From: Faecalibacterium sp. | GTDB lineage: Bacteria; Bacillota; Clostridia; Oscillospirales; Ruminococcaceae | Reading direction: 5' to 3' | Assembly: GCA_020025795.1 (NCBI GenBank) | Contig: JAHHRK010000024.1 | Location: 1-18,501 of the forward strand | DNA length: 18,501 nt | In this document: one piece after another, positions 7,084 to 15,034 of the stretch | Layout: each line of letters starts with the position of its first letter | How positions within the stretch are numbered: the stretch's first letter is position 1 | Translations under genes and position numbers: made by a program | The notes under the pieces: model-generated | Told to the model about the DNA's origin: nothing | Databases searched by the model: none | The model's input: the letters and a program-made list of their open reading frames with translations, nothing else

Positions 7084-8295
7084 ATGCGAAGAGACAGAAG
7101 GCGCAGCCGAACCATGCGCGAACCTCCCAGAAAGCACAAGGTGGAGGATCTGAGCGAAGTTCGGACGCGGAGAAAAAAACAAAAAATCCGTAAACTGATG
7201 CTTTGGGCGGTACTGTTAGCGGTGCTGATCGTGTGGTTCATTGCCCAAAACAGTACGATGCTGATTTCGGCCGGCGACTTTGTGGAAACACTGCGTATTG
7301 GCACAGTACGTGGGCCAGGATATCCCCAGGATACCGGTATCAGCGAGCTATACCAATGGCAGAAAATGACGGGCGGCTTTGTAATTCTGGGCCAGGAAAA
7401 CGGTGCGTTCTATACCGACAATGGTGTGCGAATGCGCAGCATTCAGGCAGGCTACGCCAGACCGACGATTTCGGCCGGCGATACCCGTTTTGTTTTGTAC
7501 AATCGGGGTGGCACGGAACTGCGTGTAGAAAGCCGCAGCAAAAATCTGTATACCCAAAGCTATCCAGGTGGAATCCTGCTGTGTGAAATGGGACCCGGCG
7601 GAAGCCTTGCGGTTGTAACCGAGGACCCCAGTTACACGGCGCAGATGCTGGTATATCCCAGCAGCATGGAAAAGCCTTTGACATGGAAGCTGACCTCGAA
7701 CGAAGGTATGCCGCTGTGTATGGCGTTTTCCCCCAACGAGAAGAAGCTGGCAGCGGTGACGCTTTCTGCCACAGATGGTAAAACGGTGAGCCGACTGTAT
7801 TTGCTGGACCGCAGCAAACAGGAGGAAAAGCTGGTGGATACCCGCGAGAACAGCGTACCTTTACAGGCAGAATGGCTGGGTGACACGCTGATTGTGGCAT
7901 ACAACAACGGGATTGCTGCATATCAAGAGAAAAAGGGCGTTGTGGCGCAGTTCGATTTGAACGGGCGCACGCTGACCGATTTCAGTATGCTGCCAAACGG
8001 TCGTATGGCACTGTTGCTGACAGATGGTGCTGCCTCCGAGATGGTGCTGCTGGACAAAAATATGAAAGAAACCTGCCGCACGGTCGTGGAAGCTGGCCGC
8101 GGCATTGCCCTGACCAAAACAGGTGTGTATCTGTATACCGATGCCAGTGTGATTTGCTACACGCTGGAAGGTGATTATGCATGGCAAATGCCCTGCGACT
8201 TGCGTCCACAGGGACTTTTGGCAACAAAAAATGGTGTTTTACTGTTCCAGGGCGGAACAGTGCAGGAATGTGTGGATCCGGAATCGGAAACATAA
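7084..8295 (+). CDS. DUF5711-like single-pass membrane protein with extracytoplasmic beta-rich domain
   Basis: No function is known to me. The 403-residue product starts with a very basic cytoplasmic stretch (about 1-37, many Arg and Lys). A single hydrophobic helix follows (about 38-55, LMLWAVLLAVLIVWFIA), with no signal-peptidase site, so it is probably type II anchored. The rest is beta-rich with repeating short segments that could form a propeller-like domain outside the membrane. It resembles the DUF5711 proteins of gut clostridia, recalled rather than searched. ATG 7084 is chosen because GAGGAG lies just upstream; the in-frame GTG at 7072 overlaps that site. It is 15 bases after truA and 18 before the CvpA gene. 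Confidence 0.75.
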   Translation: MRRDRRRSRTMREPPRKHKVEDLSEVRTRRKKQKIRKLMLWAVLLAVLIVWFIAQNSTMLISAGDFVETLRIGTVRGPGYPQDTGISELYQWQKMTGGFVILGQENGAFYTDNGVRMRSIQAGYARPTISAGDTRFVLYNRGGTELRVESRSKNLYTQSYPGGILLCEMGPGGSLAVVTEDPSYTAQMLVYPSSMEKPLTWKLTSNEGMPLCMAFSPNEKKLAAVTLSATDGKTVSRLYLLDRSKQEEKLVDTRENSVPLQAEWLGDTLIVAYNNGIAAYQEKKGVVAQFDLNGRTLTDFSMLPNGRMALLLTDGAASEMVLLDKNMKETCRTVVEAGRGIALTKTGVYLYTDASVICYTLEGDYAWQMPCDLRPQGLLATKNGVLLFQGGTVQECVDPESET

Positions 8296-8313
8296 CAGAG
8301 GAGGGTACATAAA

Positions 8314-9018
8314 ATGGAAGGCATTGTAGCATCATCTTTGATTTTCGATTTGATTTGTCTGGTACTTGTACTGGTTGTAGCACGGCGTTATGCCCGCAAA
8401 GGCCTTTTGGCATCGCTGGTGGAAGGCGTCGGCACACTGGCCAGCCTGATCGGTGCAAAGCTGGCTTCGGCCTGGGCTGCACCGCAGATTTTTAACCAGT
8501 GGTTTGCACCGGGCCTGCGTACCCGTGTACTGGAAAAGCTGGCTTCCGGCGGCAATGTGGATTTGAATGCATTAGTTGCAGAACTGGAAGGCTTTTTGCC
8601 CCAGAGTGTGATCCAGTCGGTGGTGGAGCCGGTAAAAGAACAGCTGGAGACGGCGTTCTCCTCGAATCTGGGTACGCTGACAGATACCCTGATGGATCAG
8701 CTGATTACGCCGCTGATGATGCCCATCGTTGCGATTGTGATTTTCTTTTTGGTTTTTGTGCTGCTGCGTATGGTTGTCAGCGTGGTTGCACATACTTTGA
8801 CCCACGTCAACGGTATTCCGCTGCTGGGCGCAGCCAACAAGAGCCTGGGCTTTGTGGCCGGTGGCGCTGTTGGCCTGCTGTATCTGTTTGTGATGCTGTG
8901 CGCGGTGTGGGCTTTGATCACCATTACCGGCGGCCGACTGCCGTATCTGGATGATACGCTGCTGACAGGCAGTATTTTCTATCGTATTTTTGGTGCAATC
9001 AATCCGTTTACGGCTTGA
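8314..9018 (+). CDS. CvpA family membrane protein
   Basis: The 234-residue protein has four likely membrane segments, near 8-22, 30-50, 130-155 and 175-202. The N-terminal pattern (FDLICLVLVLVVARRYARKG followed by LASLIGAKLAS) is typical of the CvpA/colicin V production family. Between the second and third helices lies a longer amphipathic loop (about 55-125). The family is found in most bacteria, but its molecular role in Firmicutes is not settled; links to envelope processes are reported in other phyla. GAGGAGGG precedes ATG. It is 18 bases from both neighbours, so it is probably translated from the same message as the DUF5711-like and ClpE-like genes. Confidence 0.85.
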   Translation: MEGIVASSLIFDLICLVLVLVVARRYARKGLLASLVEGVGTLASLIGAKLASAWAAPQIFNQWFAPGLRTRVLEKLASGGNVDLNALVAELEGFLPQSVIQSVVEPVKEQLETAFSSNLGTLTDTLMDQLITPLMMPIVAIVIFFLVFVLLRMVVSVVAHTLTHVNGIPLLGAANKSLGFVAGGAVGLLYLFVMLCAVWALITITGGRLPYLDDTLLTGSIFYRIFGAINPFTA

Positions 9019-9036
9019 TTGAGAAAGGATTTGTAG

Positions 9037-11355
9037 ATGGTTTGTTCACGCTGTAAGAAACGCCCTGCGGTGATCTTTATCCAGCGGGGCGATGGGACTT
9101 CCACCGGAAGCCCGGAAGGGTACTGCCTGCACTGTGCCCGTGAGCTGCATATCAAGCCGGTAGAGGATTTGATTCGGCAGTTCGGCATGTCGGAGCAGGA
9201 CCTGGACACCATGGAAGAACATATGGAAAGCATGATGCAGGAGATGGAAAACGGTGAGAATCCCTTCTCCGCGCTGATGGGTATGAGCGGCCTGGGTGAA
9301 GCCAGTGACGAAACGGGCGAAGCAATGGAGCCGGTGGATGAAAACAATGACGAGCTGCCTGCTGGTTCCAACGCGACGTTCCCCTTTGGTTTCGGTGCAG
9401 CAAAGGCCAAGGAGCCGAAAAACGGCAAGAAGCGTTCCAAGCGGAAATTCCTGGACACCTACTGCGAGAATCTGACGGAAAAAGCCCGTGCAGGTAAGAT
9501 GGACGACATTATCGGCCGTGAAAAGGAAATTTACCGCACCATTCAGATTCTGGCACGCCGCCAGAAGAATAATCCCTGCCTGATTGGTGAAGCAGGCGTT
9601 GGTAAGACGGCCATTGCAGAAGGCATTGCCCAGCGCATTGCAGCCGGTAAGGTGCCTGCCTGCCTGAGCAAAAAAGAAATTTACCTGATGGATATGACGG
9701 CACTGGTTGCCGGTACGCAGTTCCGCGGCCAGTTTGAACAGCGTTTGAAAGGTCTTTTGGGCGAAGTAAAGGCAGCCGGAAATGTGATCCTGTTCATTGA
9801 CGAGATTCACACCATTACCTCCGCCGGTGAGAGCGAAGGCGCTATGAATGCCGGCAACATTTTGAAGCCGGCTTTGTCCCGCGGCGAAATCCAGGTGATT
9901 GGTGCAACGACCTTCAGCGAGTACCGCAAGTATATTGAAAAAGACCAGGCTTTGGAACGCCGTTTCCAGCCGGTGCGCGTGGAGGAATCCAGTGTTTCGG
10001 ATACCATCGCTGTCATCAACGGCATCAAGAAATATTACGAAGAACATCACCATGTGCAGGTGCCGGCTGCTATCGTTTCTGCAACAGTGACGTTGTCGGA
10101 GCGCTATATTACCGATCGTTTCCTGCCGGATAAGGCCATCGACCTGCTGGACGAAGCCTGCGCCTGCTGCAATCTGGCGCACCCGGTCATTAGCGAGTAT
10201 CTGGAAAACCGCAGCCGCTGCGATGCACTGCTGGCTGAGGAAACTGAGCTGACCATGGCAGATACCGACAAGCCCATTGATTACGAGCGTGTAGCCGAAG
10301 TGCGCACTGAGATTGCACGCCTGCAGGATATGTTGCCCCAGCTGGAGAAGCAGGTGGAAGGCATTGCGGTTTCCATGGAGGATGTGGCAAAGGTAATCGA
10401 GCTGTGGACCGGTATTCCTTCCGTGAAAATCCAGGAGAGCGAGTTTGCAAAGCTGCAAATGCTGGAGGATCGCCTGAAGGAAAAGGTGATCGGTCAGGAC
10501 GAAGCGGTGCATCTGGTGGCGCAGGCTATCAAGCGTACCCGTGCGGATTTGTCCGGACGGCATCGCCCCGCCAGCTTTATCTTTGTCGGCCCCACGGGTG
10601 TGGGCAAAACGGAACTGGTCAAGCAACTGGCTGGCCAGCTGTTCGATGGACCGGACCCGCTGATTCGCCTGGATATGAGCGAATATATGGAAAAGTACGC
10701 GGTGTCCCGTATGATTGGTTCGCCTCCGGGTTATGTAGGCTACGAGGAGGCAGGCCAGCTGACCGAAAAGGTGCGTCGCCGCCCGTACAGTGTGGTTCTG
10801 TTCGATGAAATTGAAAAGGCACACCCCGATGTGATGAATGTATTGCTGCAGATTTTGGACGAAGGCAAAATCAACGACGCCCAGGGCCGCACGGTGGATT
10901 TCTCCAATACAGTGATTTGCATGACCAGCAACGCCGGTTCTTCCGAACAGACCAGCAGCGGACTGGGCTTTAACGCTTCCGCTGCACAGGTCGGCAAGGA
11001 AAAGGCCATGAAGGCACTGCGTGAGTTCTTACGCCCGGAGTTCCTGGGCCGTGTGGACGAGGTTATCTGCTTCAATCCGCTGAGCCCGGAGGTACTGCGC
11101 CGCATTGCAGCACTGATGATGGAAGAATACCGCACCGGTATGCAGCAGAAGGGCATCGAGTATACGTACACCGATGCTGCATTGGATCTGCTGACGGAAA
11201 ATGCAGAGGGCGGACGCTTTGGTGCTCGTGACCTGCGCCGCGTGATTCGCAAGCAGGTGGAGGATCTGGTAGCAGATCAGATCGTTTCCGGTCAGATTGC
11301 AATGGGCGACAAGCTGACGATCGATGCCGAAGACGGCAAGATCGTGCTGCGCTGA
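9037..11355 (+). CDS. clpE: ClpE-like ATP-dependent protease unfoldase with N-terminal zinc finger
   Basis: HSP100 hexamer that unfolds proteins for ClpP. Of 772 residues, the N-terminus has a CxxC pair at C3/C6 and another at C30/C33, a zinc-finger arrangement as in ClpE, and lacks the double Clp_N repeat of ClpC. An acidic, Met-rich linker follows (about 48-125). The first AAA+ domain has Walker A GEAGVGKT (184-191) and Walker B FIDEIH (253-258). A short coiled middle domain lies around 405-440. The second AAA+ domain has GPTGVGKT (518-525), LFDEIEKAH (588-596), a ClpP-docking LGF tripeptide (643-645) and a GARDLRR sensor-2. The cluster CACC (375-378) is unusual. No CtsR-type operator was seen upstream. 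It could also be labelled ClpC-like; the symbol is tentative. Confidence 0.9.
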   Translation: MVCSRCKKRPAVIFIQRGDGTSTGSPEGYCLHCARELHIKPVEDLIRQFGMSEQDLDTMEEHMESMMQEMENGENPFSALMGMSGLGEASDETGEAMEPVDENNDELPAGSNATFPFGFGAAKAKEPKNGKKRSKRKFLDTYCENLTEKARAGKMDDIIGREKEIYRTIQILARRQKNNPCLIGEAGVGKTAIAEGIAQRIAAGKVPACLSKKEIYLMDMTALVAGTQFRGQFEQRLKGLLGEVKAAGNVILFIDEIHTITSAGESEGAMNAGNILKPALSRGEIQVIGATTFSEYRKYIEKDQALERRFQPVRVEESSVSDTIAVINGIKKYYEEHHHVQVPAAIVSATVTLSERYITDRFLPDKAIDLLDEACACCNLAHPVISEYLENRSRCDALLAEETELTMADTDKPIDYERVAEVRTEIARLQDMLPQLEKQVEGIAVSMEDVAKVIELWTGIPSVKIQESEFAKLQMLEDRLKEKVIGQDEAVHLVAQAIKRTRADLSGRHRPASFIFVGPTGVGKTELVKQLAGQLFDGPDPLIRLDMSEYMEKYAVSRMIGSPPGYVGYEEAGQLTEKVRRRPYSVVLFDEIEKAHPDVMNVLLQILDEGKINDAQGRTVDFSNTVICMTSNAGSSEQTSSGLGFNASAAQVGKEKAMKALREFLRPEFLGRVDEVICFNPLSPEVLRRIAALMMEEYRTGMQQKGIEYTYTDAALDLLTENAEGGRFGARDLRRVIRKQVEDLVADQIVSGQIAMGDKLTIDAEDGKIVLR

Positions 11356-11381
11356 TGGTACAGCTGCTGTGATAAAATAAG

Positions 11382-11422
11382 AAAAAGCGCTTCCTGCTCT
11401 TAGCAAGCAGGAAGCGCTTTTT
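11382..11422. terminator. Bidirectional rho-independent terminator between clpE and the FAD gene
   Basis: A perfect 17-bp stem is formed by 11382-11398 and 11406-11422 around a seven-base loop. The stem core is AGCGCTTCCTGCT, with A5 on the left and T5 on the right. It therefore gives a T-run on both strands and can end the clpE transcript and the convergent FAD-protein transcript. Confidence 0.95.
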
Positions 11423-11462
11423 GTTGTGAGAAGGAATCCGGCAAAATGTGCATTGAGGGACA

Positions 11463-12185
11463 TTACAAGGTTGGCTCGTTTTGCGCCAGAAGTTGAGCCG
11501 GATCAAAAAAGCAACGAACACGGTTGATGATCGTTTGTTCGGTTTCCGAAAGTAGTTGGGGTTCTGCATCGGGATCAGACGGCGTGACAGGCTGGGCAGT
11601 ATTGATGGGCGTCAGCCGGAGCGCCAGCAACGCAACGATACCCAGCGTTCCACAGCTGCCGGCAAATAAATCCAACAGATCACTGCCGCAGGCTGGCAGA
11701 CAGGGGATAGAACTGTGCTGGGGTAAGGTGCCAAGCTCCAAACGGCGGCCGTCCGGCAGTGTACATCCGGTTTGGTCAAAGAAGCACTGGCCGCGGGAGA
11801 GCGTAAAGGGGCTGCCATCGGATTGAATCAGAGTGATGCCCAGTACGTGATCGGCAATAGCAGGATAAGAACTGCCGCAGAACATGCCGCCTATGGTGGT
11901 GGAATCATTGGGTACGGCAGCAAAAGATAAATTTTGTGAGGCCAGCTGTGAGTACAGTTCCGAAGCAGAAACGCCGGCTTCGACCTGAACCACATAGCCG
12001 CTGGCGGCATTGCCCATGACGGGCCCGATGCGGTGCAGACCCGTCAAATCCAAAAGCAGACCGTCACAGGGAAAGGTGCTTTCCGTAGGGTGATTCTGAA
12101 TGAAAATGGGCAGATTCTGTTTTGCGGCCTGGGTGACGGCTTCGGCAGCTTGCTGGATATTGCTTGGAATAGATGTTTGTAACAT
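11463..12185 (-). CDS. Small FAD-binding PCMH-type (GlcD-like) protein, lacking the substrate domain
   Basis: The 240-residue protein matches the FAD-binding half of GlcD-type flavin oxidases and dehydrogenases. It has LLLDLTGLHRI (43-53), VVQVEAGVSASEL (65-77), the pyrophosphate-binding run PNDSTTIGG (92-100), ADHVLGITLIQSDG (111-124) and DLLDLFAGSCGTLGIV (169-184). Family members normally add a substrate-binding domain of about 170-220 residues. Here the fold is followed by a 25-residue polar linker and then RVRCFFDPAQLLAQNE (222-237), which resembles the FDPxxILNPG tail of full-length enzymes. The usual GGxT loop near residue 35 is also degenerate. It has eight cysteines. ATG 12185 is set by AAAAGGAG at 12197-12204. 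No frameshift is seen. The reaction is unknown. Confidence 0.75.
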   Translation of the reverse strand: MLQTSIPSNIQQAAEAVTQAAKQNLPIFIQNHPTESTFPCDGLLLDLTGLHRIGPVMGNAASGYVVQVEAGVSASELYSQLASQNLSFAAVPNDSTTIGGMFCGSSYPAIADHVLGITLIQSDGSPFTLSRGQCFFDQTGCTLPDGRRLELGTLPQHSSIPCLPACGSDLLDLFAGSCGTLGIVALLALRLTPINTAQPVTPSDPDAEPQLLSETEQTIINRVRCFFDPAQLLAQNEPTL

Positions 12186-12213
12186 AAATCGCACGGCTCC
12201 TTTTACCAAAGCA

Positions 12214-12246
12214 CACAAAAGACCGCCACGGCCAAAGCCGCGGCGG
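12214..12246 (-). terminator. Terminator after the glycosyltransferase gene
   Basis: On the minus strand, CCGCCGCGGC (12246-12237) and GCCGTGGCGG (12232-12223) pair over ten base pairs, including one G-T wobble, with a TTTG loop. TCTTTTG follows. The T-run is modest, so read-through into the FAD gene, which has no visible promoter of its own, is plausible. Confidence 0.7.
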
Positions 12247-12255
12247 CACAGAAAA

Positions 12256-13287
12256 TCAGTTGAATTTGAACAGATGCTGGGCCATGCGGTAGCCGCTTAG
12301 GCTGAGCTTGTCGCCAACTTTACCCTTCAGATTGGTCAGGCCGCCAACACTGAGGTAACGGATGCGGCGGTAGACATTGCGGTCTACGTGCTGATACAGA
12401 TAACGCCACAGCTCATACTTCTTGATGTGGGCTTCCTTTGTGCCGTCCAGGATCAGGAAGATATTGCTGATTGCCATCATCATGGACAGATAGCTCAGCA
12501 TATAGCTGCGCAGTTTGCGCTGATCCGCAGGCAAATCGTTCAGGTTTTGGCAGTCGATCATATGACGCGTGACACGCAGCTGCTGATCCACACGGGTGAT
12601 CATGACCTTTTCGTTGACGCTCTGGTCTTCGCGGCCGATGAAGTAGCGATACAGATCTACGTCCATGTAATACATGGTCTTGACGTAGGGCAGCGGCTGA
12701 TACACAAAAATGTTATCCACATAGAAGGTGTGCTTGGGCAGCACGACGCCGCAATCGCGCAGGACCTGAGTGCGATAGATGACCGAGTGCATCAGAATGT
12801 TCTGGTCCGGGCGGAAAGGACGGGTGTTCTTCCAGGAGAAAACACGATTCTGGGGGAATACGTTCGTATACCGCACCGTATGCTGGGAGTTATCCTCTGC
12901 GTGCTCATACACATAGTTAAACAGCATCAAATCCAGCTGAGTGCCCTTGTCGACAAATTCCTGGAGTTTATCCAGCACCTTGGCCAGTGCATCGGTATCT
13001 ACCCAGTCGTCACTGTCAACAACTTTGAAGAAGATGCCGGTTGCATTGCGGACACCCTGATTGACGCCCTCGCCGTGGCCGCCGTTTTCCTGATGGATGG
13101 CGCGCACGATGGTGGGGTACTTTTCGGCATATTCATCACAGATGGCAGGGGTTTCGTCCTTAACAGAGCCGTCGTCCACCAGAATGATCTCAGCACGTTC
13201 GCCGGCAGAGAGCAGAGTATCGACACAGTGACGCATATAAGCGGCCGAATTATAACAAGGAACGGTAAAAGTAATCAGCTTTTCCAT
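12256..13287 (-). CDS. Family 2 glycosyltransferase
   Basis: The 343-residue protein has the GT-A fold signature of family 2 transferases. It starts LITFTVPCYNSAAYM (4-18), has the nucleotide-binding VDDGS (37-41) and NQGVRNATG (76-84), and the metal-binding DSDDW (91-95, the DxD motif). The C-terminal third (about 220-343) has no obvious membrane helix. It is rich in Arg, Tyr and Met, and ends in a basic patch suited to peripheral membrane contact. Such enzymes build exopolysaccharide, wall teichoic acid or glycolipids, but donor and acceptor cannot be read from sequence. ATG 13287 is preceded by AAAGGA; upstream in-frame codons overlap the predicted leader. It stands alone, not in a polysaccharide cluster. 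Confidence 0.9.
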   Translation of the reverse strand: MEKLITFTVPCYNSAAYMRHCVDTLLSAGERAEIILVDDGSVKDETPAICDEYAEKYPTIVRAIHQENGGHGEGVNQGVRNATGIFFKVVDSDDWVDTDALAKVLDKLQEFVDKGTQLDLMLFNYVYEHAEDNSQHTVRYTNVFPQNRVFSWKNTRPFRPDQNILMHSVIYRTQVLRDCGVVLPKHTFYVDNIFVYQPLPYVKTMYYMDVDLYRYFIGREDQSVNEKVMITRVDQQLRVTRHMIDCQNLNDLPADQRKLRSYMLSYLSMMMAISNIFLILDGTKEAHIKKYELWRYLYQHVDRNVYRRIRYLSVGGLTNLKGKVGDKLSLSGYRMAQHLFKFN

Positions 13288-13382
13288 AATAGAATCCTTT
13301 CTTGAATGGACGCTCCATAAAAGCAACCAGGAGCAATCCAGATACAAAATGCACATTTGTGCGAAAGATATAATCTGTTGCA

Positions 13383-13412
13383 AGTATACTATGGGCAGGC
13401 GTGTTCCGTCAA
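13383..13412 (-). promoter_or_regulatory. Promoter of the glycosyltransferase gene
   Basis: On the minus strand, TTGACG (plus 13407-13412) and TATACT (plus 13383-13388) are separated by 18 bases. The predicted start near 13376 leaves a leader of about 90 bases. The -10 is part of the palindrome AGTATACT. It lies back to back with the recQ promoter. Confidence 0.6.
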
Positions 13413-13423
13413 CTGGCAGGATT

Positions 13424-13452
13424 TTGGCACAAAAGCGCTTTTATGGTATACT
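13424..13452 (+). promoter_or_regulatory. Promoter of recQ
   Basis: TTGGCA (13424-13429) and TATACT (13447-13452) are spaced by 17 bases, with TGG in front of the -10. The predicted start near 13459 lies about 25 bases upstream of ATG 13484. This argues against the longer in-frame start at 13349, which is upstream of the promoter. The sequence from 13441 closely matches that from 361 before ruvC. Confidence 0.75.
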
Positions 13453-13483
13453 GATTTCGATATTATTGAAAAAGGCGGAAACT

Positions 13484-15031
13484 ATGGAAAAAACAGTCCA
13501 GATGCTGAAAAAAGTCTTCGGCTACGATTCTTTTCGCCCCGGGCAGGAAGCGGTTGCGGATGCGCTGGTTTCGGGACAGGATGTAATGGCGGTTATGCCA
13601 ACGGGTGCAGGCAAATCCATCTGTTACCAAATTCCGGCACTTGTGCTGCCGGGCATTACGGTGGTGGTATCGCCGCTGGTCAGCTTGATGCAGGATCAGG
13701 TGCGGGCACTGGTATCGGTTGGCGTGAAAGCGGCCTACCTGAACAGCAGCCTGAACGATCGGCAAAAGGCACTGATGTTACAGCGTGCCTGCGATGGCTG
13801 GTACAAAATTATTTATGTGGCACCGGAACGACTGGAAATGCCGGGCTTTTTGCAGCTGTGCTGCTGCCAGCCGATCTCCATGGTCGTAGTGGACGAGGCC
13901 CATTGCATCAGCCAGTGGGGCCAGGACTTCCGACCCAGCTATTTGAAAATCGCAGACTTTATTCGGCGGCTGCCGTTTCGCCCTGTGGTGGGAGCGTTTA
14001 CCGCTACGGCTACCGAAAAGGTAAAAAAGGATATTCGGGAGAGCTTGCATCTGGAAAATCCGCTGGTGCAGACAGCCAGCTTTGACCGACCCAATTTGTT
14101 TTTTGCGGTGGAGCATGATTTGCCCAGCGAAAAACCCGATGCTGTGGTGAAACTGTTGCGGCAGGAAAAAGGCAACAGCGGTATCATTTACTGCAACACG
14201 GTAAAGCAGGTGGAAGAAACTACCGACTTTTTACGAGGACGTGGATTTTCGGCGGCGGCGTACCATGCACGGCTGCCGGCCGAGCAGCGGCGCCAGACCC
14301 AGGAGGACTTTCTGTTTGATCGGGTGCAAATCATTGTGGCGACCAACGCATTCGGCATGGGTATCGACAAGCCCAATGTGCGCTTTGTAATACATTATAA
14401 TATGCCGGGCGATTTGGAGAGTTATTATCAGGAGGCAGGCCGCGCAGGACGGGACGGAGATCCGGCTCGCTGTACCTTATTATATTCCGGAACGGATGTG
14501 CGTACGATTCGCTGGTTCATCGAACAGGAACGGGATAATGATAACGGTACGGATGCGCAGCAGCGTGCGGACGCAGCGGCAAAGGCAGAAGAACGGCTGA
14601 AGTGGATGACATTCTATTCCACCACAGACGGATGCCTGCGAAACTTTATTTTGCGCTATTTTGGAGAACGCACCGCAGGCGACTGCAACCACTGCGGAAC
14701 CTGTGAGGAAAAGGCAAAGCTGCGGGAATATCACCAGAAGTTGGCCGCACGGCCCAAACCGACCCCGGCGGAAAAAACGGCGCAGGATGCGCAGCATGAA
14801 ATCGACGAGAAGCTGGTGGCGGCATTGTTCCAGCTGCGTAAACGGTTGGCAAATCGGAAAAAGGTACCGGCCTTTTTGATTTACACGGATGCAGTGGCGC
14901 GCGACATTGCCCAGAGAAAACCGCTGACACCGGATCAGTTGGCATCGGTGCCAGGATTCCCGGAGGCAAAGGTGAACGCTTACGGACGAGATATTATCGG
15001 ACTGGTGCAGCAGTTTACCGGAAACATCTAA
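13484..15031 (+). CDS. recQ: RecQ-family ATP-dependent DNA helicase, short form
   Basis: Superfamily 2, 3'-5' helicase involved in recombination and fork repair. The 515-residue product carries motif I MPTGAGKS (38-45), motif II DEAH (137-140) with the RecQ aromatic-rich loop SQWGQDFRPSY (143-153), and motif III FTATAT (172-177). Motif V ATNAFGMGIDKP (286-297) and motif VI QEAGRAGRDG (316-325) follow. A zinc-binding set C384, C401, C404 and C407 comes next. A HRDC-like domain fills about 441-513. Between the zinc domain and HRDC there are only some 30 residues, so the winged-helix (RQC) domain of E. coli-type RecQ seems absent. Start follows AAAGGCGG. Confidence 0.92.
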   Translation: MEKTVQMLKKVFGYDSFRPGQEAVADALVSGQDVMAVMPTGAGKSICYQIPALVLPGITVVVSPLVSLMQDQVRALVSVGVKAAYLNSSLNDRQKALMLQRACDGWYKIIYVAPERLEMPGFLQLCCCQPISMVVVDEAHCISQWGQDFRPSYLKIADFIRRLPFRPVVGAFTATATEKVKKDIRESLHLENPLVQTASFDRPNLFFAVEHDLPSEKPDAVVKLLRQEKGNSGIIYCNTVKQVEETTDFLRGRGFSAAAYHARLPAEQRRQTQEDFLFDRVQIIVATNAFGMGIDKPNVRFVIHYNMPGDLESYYQEAGRAGRDGDPARCTLLYSGTDVRTIRWFIEQERDNDNGTDAQQRADAAAKAEERLKWMTFYSTTDGCLRNFILRYFGERTAGDCNHCGTCEEKAKLREYHQKLAARPKPTPAEKTAQDAQHEIDEKLVAALFQLRKRLANRKKVPAFLIYTDAVARDIAQRKPLTPDQLASVPGFPEAKVNAYGRDIIGLVQQFTGNI

Positions 15032-15034
15032 AAC

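Noticed and set aside
9046..10824. A 592-codon minus-strand open frame opposite clpE
   Set aside because: Antisense shadow of the Clp gene; low-complexity His/Leu/Gln-rich translation and no recognisable domain.
12388..13305. A 305-codon plus-strand open frame opposite the glycosyltransferase
   Set aside because: Antisense to a clear GT2 gene; composition is a mirror of that gene.
13349..13483. N-terminal extension of recQ by 45 codons
   Set aside because: The predicted recQ promoter lies inside it, and the good ribosome binding site precedes ATG 13484, where homology begins.
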